From the NCBI GenBank assembly GCA_019648995.1, contig BLXT01007982.1, forward strand, positions 1,243,108 to 1,276,363: a stretch of 33,256 nt of DNA, in the 5' to 3' direction. Of this stretch, positions 21,701-30,700 are shown piece by piece. A program made the position numbers and the translations under genes. Positions within the stretch are counted from its first letter, which is position 1. The number at the start of each line of letters is the position of its first letter. The notes under the pieces are model-generated. The model saw nothing but the letters and a program-made list of their open reading frames with translations. It was not told the origin of the DNA and did not search any database. This DNA is from Plakobranchus ocellatus (taxonomy: Eukaryota > Mollusca > Gastropoda > Plakobranchidae).

Positions 21701-24700
21701 TCAATATATTGGTGTTGGAAGCACTCTACTTGATGAAGAAAGCATGGAATGATATCAGCACATCAACAATAGCAAATTGCTTTCTACAGCCAGGAGGAGA
21801 GCTCTGAAACTGAGAGCGAAACTTCACAAGGAGATAGAGATCTTGACTCCCTCTTTGATCGGCGCAAGGAAGTGGTCCCAATGGATGGGACATTAGGTGC
21901 TTTTCTTTATTATAGATGAAGATGTCCCCACTGTAGAGGATACCAGCATCCAGCAAATAGCTGCCAACCTCAGGGAGGACAAATCAGATAGTGAAGAAGA
22001 TGAATAAGAGACTGCTCCCACCACCGCAGCAGAAGCCAGATCAACACCGCTTAGTTTAAAAAAGTTTGTCATAGAGCATGGCACTGATGACATGCGCAGC
22101 TCATTTTTTTCATTTGATTTTACATTTTAAGAGCATTTTGTGAGGAGAACCAGGCAGACTGTCATCATTAACCACTTTAAGAATAAAGCTGTCAACTAAG
22201 CCAAATAGCCAAAAAATAAACAAACAAAAAGGGGAAAATAGGTTTGGGTTCCATGTGTACTAAAGCAGGGAAAAAACTCTGCTCTTTTCATAAATTTTTT
22301 CATCAAAGGGAAGTAACCTGGTAATAATTAGTGGTGTTTTTAGACACCTTATTTGTCCCTTTTATTATTTGAAGTTTTGTAATTCACAGTTTTGGTCCAT
22401 TCCCAGGCACTTTGATATGAGAATTCCACTGTATACATATAATTATTACATGTGCTTCTCTTCTGATACATCCCATTTTGGTATGTCACTTTACATTTGT
22501 TTTGCTTTTCAATGAAAAAAACAAGGAACGTTGAATGAGAAATGAAAAACTCCAAAACTTTTGCCACACACACAGTAGGTGGCCTTTCATAGCATTTATA
22601 AAGCCAAGAATATTTCCCAAATTCCCAATATTTTTTTGTAACCATTTGGATGAAAATGTTTGCAAGTATGATAAATGTACCCTTTTTTCTACAACCTATG
22701 TTTTTGCAACAAATTTATAGGACATAACACATGTCCATCAAAGGAAAGATCCATAGACTCTCCATTTGGATTCCCTTTTACTTTTTTTTTTAAAAATAAA
22801 TAAAACTGCAAAACTGGATAGAGTAACATTTTCCTTTTGACATCAAAACTTTATCTTTTACCATGCTCTCTCATGAAATAAGCATCGCCCAGAACAGCTG
22901 CTATCCATAGTTCTTGAGAGTCAACATCTGCACCCACAAAATGATAGCCTGGAGGTGACTGTATCATGGACTTCAGTTCACTGCCAATTCTGTCTTTCTA
23001 TTCAGATGAGAAGCAAATCAAGATAATCACGATGTGCGAAGCATAATTTGTGCTTCCTCCACTCTTTGTAAGAAAAATTCTGATTACAGGGAAGTATAAT
23101 ATTTTTCTTTCTCATATTTCTTTGCTCTACTTTTCCCACCTTTATAAAAAAACTATGACCTTCAGTAAGGAAAATATCGGCTTTTCTCACTAATTTTTAT
23201 TCTCTTTTGAGTTATACTTTTAAACAAAAACAAAATTTGATAGGGCTTTAATTTTGGTTTTTTTTGTAGATGCTTTTTGTGATTCTTTTCCCTAAAAAAA
23301 ATCTCTATAATAAAATATTGAATAATACAGGAAAAAGCAAATAAAAGTTGATGAGTCTATCAGCTAGTCTTTTACAAAATAAAGCTTTTTTTTAAACTAA
23401 TGCACTAAAAGTTTTAAAATATTCCATTAAAAAAAAAAACAATAAATGAAGTCAAATTTATGTTTTTTTTTTTACAACATTTAACATTTTCTAATAAATC
23501 TGCTGAGAAATATATAATTTAAAACTGTAATTGTGCTTATTAGCACAATATCCTGGCATAGAGTTTAACAATAAAAACAAAAGTCAACAACAAACAAAAT
23601 GGAAGAAATGGAATTGCACAAACATATTTTAGAGATTAAAATAAAAAAGTTGACATAATAATAAAAAAGGCAATATTTCATAAAGACTTCCCATATCTAC
23701 ACAAAATATTTCGTATTTTAACTCACTGAAGATTCCTCAAAGTTTACAGGATAGCCTTTTTTTTTTTTCTTTAGCGTACCCTTTCTAGGATGAACTGTGA
23801 GAATTCCTTTTTCTCTTATCTTATCCCTGTTAAGACCTGGAGAATTATATCCATGGAGAGCTATTTCCAATCTCCCAGAAGTAATTTTTTAAATCTCTTT
23901 GGTCGGAAAGTTTTCAAGTGAGGCAATATTACAAAAATCAGAAAGAAACTGGTTTCACGCTCGATTTTCAGTCATGATGGTGACCCAGCCAAAGCGCACA
24001 AAAAGGGAGAAAACTTCAGGTTTTGTAACAATCTCTAGTAAGAGTGAATAAGAAACAAGGTTATGTCAGATCTAAGTTATATGCTGTCAGCAAAAAAAAA
24101 CACACAAAAAATCTTTGCATTGGTCAAGTGAGCTTTGGGACTGATCTTTAACCAGGGTGATCAGGCAATGCCTTGTTAAGTTGGAAAAGAAAAAAAAAAT
24201 GTTTAAATCATTTAAACTTTATTTTATCATTATTATTATTTAATGTATACAGCATTTTTTATTGCTTACAGATGTAATCTGAATTTGAAGTATATATATA
24301 AATAACTTTTTTAAAAAATCACCCTTTGACACTCTTTCTCCAGTGATTGGAAAAATCCTAAGGGTCCAGTTTTCATTGGGTTAAAGTACAACAATTATGC
24401 CACTACCTCTGAAGAAAACAATTTCATAATTACATAAGCATTGCTAGCAGTCAGCCATGTTGGTTCAACTGCTCGTCTTGTAATTGTGCCAGCTGTTACT
24501 ATGCGGGGAATGATAGCCCCATACAGGCCATCCACTTCATAGTCAACGTGCCTGAAAGAACAAAAATCGTTTGGAACATAGCTTGGAAATCTAAAATTTT
24601 TTGTCTAGACATGAGGCATTTGACTAAGGAAAAATTTAAATTGAAAAGTCTCTCTCTCTCTCTCTATATATATATGCATATACACACAGGCACATACATA

Positions 24701-27655
24701 TTTATAATGTGATAATCTTCCATGCTTTAGATCAGGTATATTTCATACACTTTTGGCCAAGTTTTGTAAAATTTGATGTCATTTGAGATATGAGAAATAT
24801 TAAATTCTTTTTTTTAATGTAGGATTTATTTTTTAATAATGAGCAATTATCTATTTAGAGCAAATGTAACATATACATCCTCATTACCTTGTCACTGTTC
24901 TGTCAAGTTCAGATTTGTTCAGCCACACACACATTTGACCCCTAGGACAAAAAAAAAAGGAAACTTTTACAAGTAGACTCATTCCATATCTAGTGTCAAT
25001 AAGTTTTAGAAGAGAACAGAAAAATATAGGTGTAAAAGCCAATCCTTAATTCAAATGGACCTTTTAAATCTGATGAAATGCTAAGAGACAAAATGGCTGT
25101 AGCAGTGAAAAACAAATAAGACTCCAAATATATTAGAGGTAGAAAAACTATGGTTGGAAATGAAAAAAGTCAGTGAAGTAATGGGGAAAAACATTCCCAA
25201 AAAGGATACAAAAGAGCATATAAAATAGATAAATAAAAAAAAAAACAAACTAGACTTAATGGAAGAAAGGCACATATCAAACAATTATGAAACCAACTGC
25301 AAAGACCAACTCCAACTATACTTAAAGAGAGGTAAAGGCAGCAATAAAGAAAATGAATAATGGAAAAGCCATAGGACCCAATAAAATACCAATAGAAATA
25401 ATTATAGCATTAGATAACATACGAATAGATCTGGTACAGAGGATCTTTATGACCTTTTTTTATAGAACTGCCTACAACACCAGGGGCAATAGAATGTGAC
25501 TTCATAGAAAAAATCAATTTAATGAGCCATGACAATATAGGCACAGATTTGGCACAGAGGATCTTTATGACCTGTTTTTATAGAACTGCCTACAACACTA
25601 GGGGTAAAAGAATGTGACTTCATAAAAGAAATCAGTTTAATGAGCCATTACACAAAAATCTTGTTGTGTTTTGATGTATAGAATGCACAAGAATCTTAGA
25701 CCAGAAATATCCATTAAAAAATTTGGCTTTGTGCCTGCAATATTCACTCTGTTAATGCTTACGGAAAGGTGTATAGAAATGCAGAAAGACCTCCATCTCT
25801 GCTTTACTGATTATTCTCAGGTCTCGACAAAGTAAAATATCAAGAGCCATTTCACATGCTAGAAAAATGGATAGAGTTCTGCGAGTAATTAAAAATCTGC
25901 ACTGGGATCGAACCACATCTGTAACAATTGAAGGAGAGAACACAACTTCAAATCCATCAAAAAAGGTGTAAGGCAGGAATGTGCAATACCTCCTGATCTT
26001 TTTTAACAATATGTGAAATAATCATGAGGAATCTAGAGGATATTTCAGGCTTAAAAGTGAAAGGAGAAAATCCAATTATCATAGGTATGCTGATGATATA
26101 GTTTCAATCCCAGAATCTGGAGCACAACACTAAAAACTTTTAAATACTGTTGTTTTAGAGAGCAAACAAAATGGGCCCAACTTTGAATGCTAAAAAGTAG
26201 AATGCCTAGTCATCTCAAAGAAATCCTCACATCCCAAATGCAATCTCCTTAGCAAAGGAAAACAAGTCAAACAAGTTACAAAATTCAAATATCTCAGGTG
26301 CTTCATAACATCAGACGGTAGATGCACAAAAGAAATAAGAAAAACGAATAGCCATGGCCAAAGATATATTCAAAAAAATGAAACCAATATTGACAAACTG
26401 CTTGGGTTATAGTCTTCTGTATGTGACACCAAAGTCTTCAACTAATGTTTCTTTTAGTGTTCTTTTATAATATTTGAGTGGCTATGCAGTAGAATTAATT
26501 TGTAAATATTAAGTATAGAGCATTAATTGCAAACCTGGAGCCAAATCTTTACAATCCTTTATTAATTATTGATAATTACAGCAGATAATGAGGGGCGCAA
26601 TGCAGATATTCCAACATGGCCTTACAATAAAATTTCTGAAATAAAACAGCGGATTTTCAGGCATTGTACGTGACAGATGTTAAAAGATCAAACGATGTGA
26701 GAAAATTAGCAACAGAATTGGAAGAAATGGAATTAAAAAGTTGCAATCCATTTGCTTTTTCACAGTGTGCAGTGCCAATTATCGCATGCACCTATTTATC
26801 CCACTTGATTGAGCAGCAGGCCCCATTTTACTTATCCACCAGTATGCATTTGTCACAGCTTTGACTATCCTTCAAAAAGATCGGTTAACAGGGAAAATTT
26901 CATGCCATCCTTAAGACTTAAAAAATATATACTGCAATAGCACTGTTTAATTGTTATTCCTGCCTGCTTGGACCGCATTTGTACCAAACAATGAATTGGA
27001 GTTTTTACAGTTAAAACCTCATCTTTTTTTGGCTCCTTTTTTGTTGTATCAGGAAATGACTGTGTTTGCCTCTTTTGCTGGTAATAAGACTTGGCTACAC
27101 ATACTGTGCTCACTCATGAGTAAAGTTAGTCCTTAATTTCACATTCATGGTGTGTCACATAGATTTTTTGGTGTCTTTTGTGTTACATTAAGAAAATATC
27201 CTACGCAACATTCTTAATCAATTTTATTTTTGTCCCCATTCAATATAAATGTATATCTCACAAATATGAAGTATCACATTATCAAACAGCAATATCTAAA
27301 ACAAAAAATAATATAAAAGACACGTTGAAAGAAAATATTCAGATTAAAATATGCCTTACATAATCCTTTTTTGGTTGTTCTTCCAATACGAGCACATCCT
27401 TCCCAATACTAGAGCACGATTAGCATGTGAACCTGTGCTGGTTTTAAGTGTACCATCCTCAGAGCGCATAAGATAGTCTCTTGCTAGGGGATTGCCTACA
27501 CGGTTATGCTCACCATCCTATTGTTGTTAAATGGCAGAGGCAATAAAAATGTTATCATATTAAGAATGATATAGTTTTTTATGTTACACATGTAACATTA
27601 TTGAAAATATTTATGCCTATATATCTCTATCTTTCTCTCTCGCTCTAGAGAGAGG

Positions 27656-27733
<78 letters not shown>

Positions 27734-30700
27734 ATTTATAAAATTTTGATTGCTAAAGCGCTTGTGTGGATGTATGTTAATAATATAATCTTAATTAAAG
27801 CTAATTTGTTTCAACCTCAATGCATACAGCATTTTCTTTACATTTTCACGTACAAAAATGTTTCATCTCACAAAAACAAATTCAATATATATTTAAAATA
27901 ACTGAAGTAAAACTGGAAAATATTGTCTTCATAAAAATATGCCTGAGATTGAACAAGCTATCTATAGTCTTAGAGTGTAAAGGATTTTAGAGAGTAGATA
28001 CCTTATGAGGAATTTTATAAAACCGTACACCAGGAATGCCTATGTTATAAGGTCCAACTCCTGTGTGCTCAAATTTCTTTTTCTTTTTCTGGAAAAAAAA
28101 ATCACCAATACATAGGGTAAATATTGGAGACTCAATGGTTATAACCAATGCCTGATTAATAAAAACAAATTCATTGATGGTTATGATTGGAATTAGTCCT
28201 TTTATAGGTCATAATTTATAAGAATTATATTACATATGTCTTGTGATTCCTTCAAATGTGTGAATATAGTATTTAAACACACTAAATCATTGATAAAAAG
28301 TAAAGTGGGTCCCATGCTTAGCGTCAGAGAACCAGGAGTAGGGTCCTAATTGTTCTTGGCATATAGCATTACAGATGAGCCATCGCTCCCCTGAATCATT
28401 GATACAACCTTCAAATCCTGACTATGAACTTATAAAATTAGACAAAGATACATTTTAACACTCGTAACAAGATAAAGACTAAAATGCCTTAAAGTGAGAA
28501 ACATTTTAACTTTGTTAAAAACATTTTCAAATGTTTTTGATTGTCACGTCACACTCATTAAGATTTAGCACATATTGTCTTTGTGCCAATATCTAAGCTT
28601 TTTTATGTTTAAAAAAAAAATGTAAAAGAAGAAATAGCAATCAATTACAGCTACATCAAATAAGATATTGATAAGAGCATACTGGCTTGCCCTGCATGGC
28701 TGTGTCCCAGTGCTGTAATTTTTCATGCAGATCCATGGCATTTTCATCAAACTGGGTGTTAAGAACATCTATAGTGCTGTGTGAACAAGACAAGTTACTG
28801 CATTCCTCTGGTTTGCTTTGCTTCAAAAACTCCAAAAAAGCTCTATCAAGAAAAAAAATAAAGGAAAAAATAAACATATTATGCAATAAGTTTAAACAGA
28901 TTTAAACAGATAAGAATCTTTGAAAAAAATGCACTCTTTCATATGAAAAAGGAGAGAATTTGAAGTAACTGATATATTGATTTATATTTTTTTTTTCTTC
29001 TACAATAAATTGAGGTGTAGTTAATGTAATAAAAAAGTGGACTTCCTTTTATAGCTAATTTCTACACTCTTGCAGATACAATTCACACGCATGTATACAT
29101 ACTGAAGAGGAAATTTGGCTTCCTCTTTTTGCTCTGGTCCTTCTTGATTACGAAGTTCTTGCTCTACTTCTGACAGCTCTTCTTGATGAGGAACCAAATA
29201 GCCCCATCCATGTTTGTCATCATAGTGCACAGGAAAACCTGAGGGAAGTAAATATGTATGTTGATTTGTAAAAAGTTCAGGTTCTATAGCATTTCTATAA
29301 GTTTATTAATGAGTGTGATTTATTATTTCATACAAAATAAAAATATACTTTTCTTCGATGTAAATTGGAAAAAAATCTTGTTTTCCACCACTCTATCTCA
29401 ATAATTATGCTTTTTAAAAGACTTCTTTTTTGAACAATATATCTATAATTTAAGTATCTTTCTTGTTACTTATTTCACCTTTATTCTCATTTAATGTAAT
29501 TTCAAACTGCTTTTGCTTCATCATATGTTTTCACCTTCCCATGTGAGTCTCATCAGTTTGGGCGTCACTCTGCTTTGTGTACTGATATTGGATGGCCCTG
29601 GATAAAAATCTGGTTCATTTGGTCTGGGGCAAAGGTCTTTGTACCACCTTGTAAAAGAATTAACAGTTTTGTCAACAAATTTTGTACCTGTTTTCATTGC
29701 TGGGTTTTTTTGTTGTTTTTTTTTTAGATTTTCTACAGTGATAAGTACCATAATTAAAATGTCCAGTTTTGCTTTTGCCAATGCTATAAGGTGCTCTCAG
29801 GCTTTTAGGCTCTCATCAAGCTAGGGCAGGGTTGAAGGCCTTGAACTCAAACATGGACCAAAAGATGTAGATTTAAAGGCAGATTCTCTAGCCACCTCGA
29901 CACCCCACAGTGTTCAAAAAGTAAACAGGAGAATACAGTGAAATGTAATTTTGTGATTTTTTTAAGCCGGACATTTTGTAAATTTCAAGACAGTTTTTTT
30001 TTTTATGCTTAATCCATTTACTTGAACATAATTTACATTTACATACAATTCAAATTGGAAAGACTTTTCTGTTAATATATGGTTAAAGACTGGACATGGT
30101 TCACTTACACAGGGTAACCTGGCATGAAAGTTGGATTCTTGGGCACTCTAGAAGCTGTTGCGTACACTTTCCTCACAACTCTTCTGTACTCTTCCACAGC
30201 AACTTCACCCTAATAGCCATAAGAAAAACTTCAAGTATTTTTCTTTCCCTGCGAACAGATTTCTTTTTTCATTTATACATTTCCTTCAACATCAATCAAT
30301 TTTCTTCCATGAGGATATTATGTAAAACAATTAAATCTGCATTTTTTTTACAGAATTCTTCTTTCCTAGTCTGCTTCCAGGATGTAAAAAATAATAATCT
30401 AGAATACCCTCTACAGAGAGTTTTAATAAGTCAGAAGATGCCACAATTAATCTTGTAAAATTAATTTTCTTCTCAAAAATGACATTTAAATAATATTAAA
30501 AGATGCATAGCTGTTTTCATAATTAATATCACTTGTAATTTTCATCGTACAGAAACTAAAAAAAAAAAATCACCTCATAGAAACCAGATTTGTAAAACAT
30601 GAAATTGGCAATTTCTAGTTCATTAACTTTGGTCATGAAACGTGTATGACTAGAAAGCAAAATTTGATTAATTATTAAAATTATTAAAATGTCAAAGTTA

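Noticed and set aside
27645..27730. CRISPR-like or satellite array
   Set aside because: It is a simple dinucleotide repeat with no spacers.
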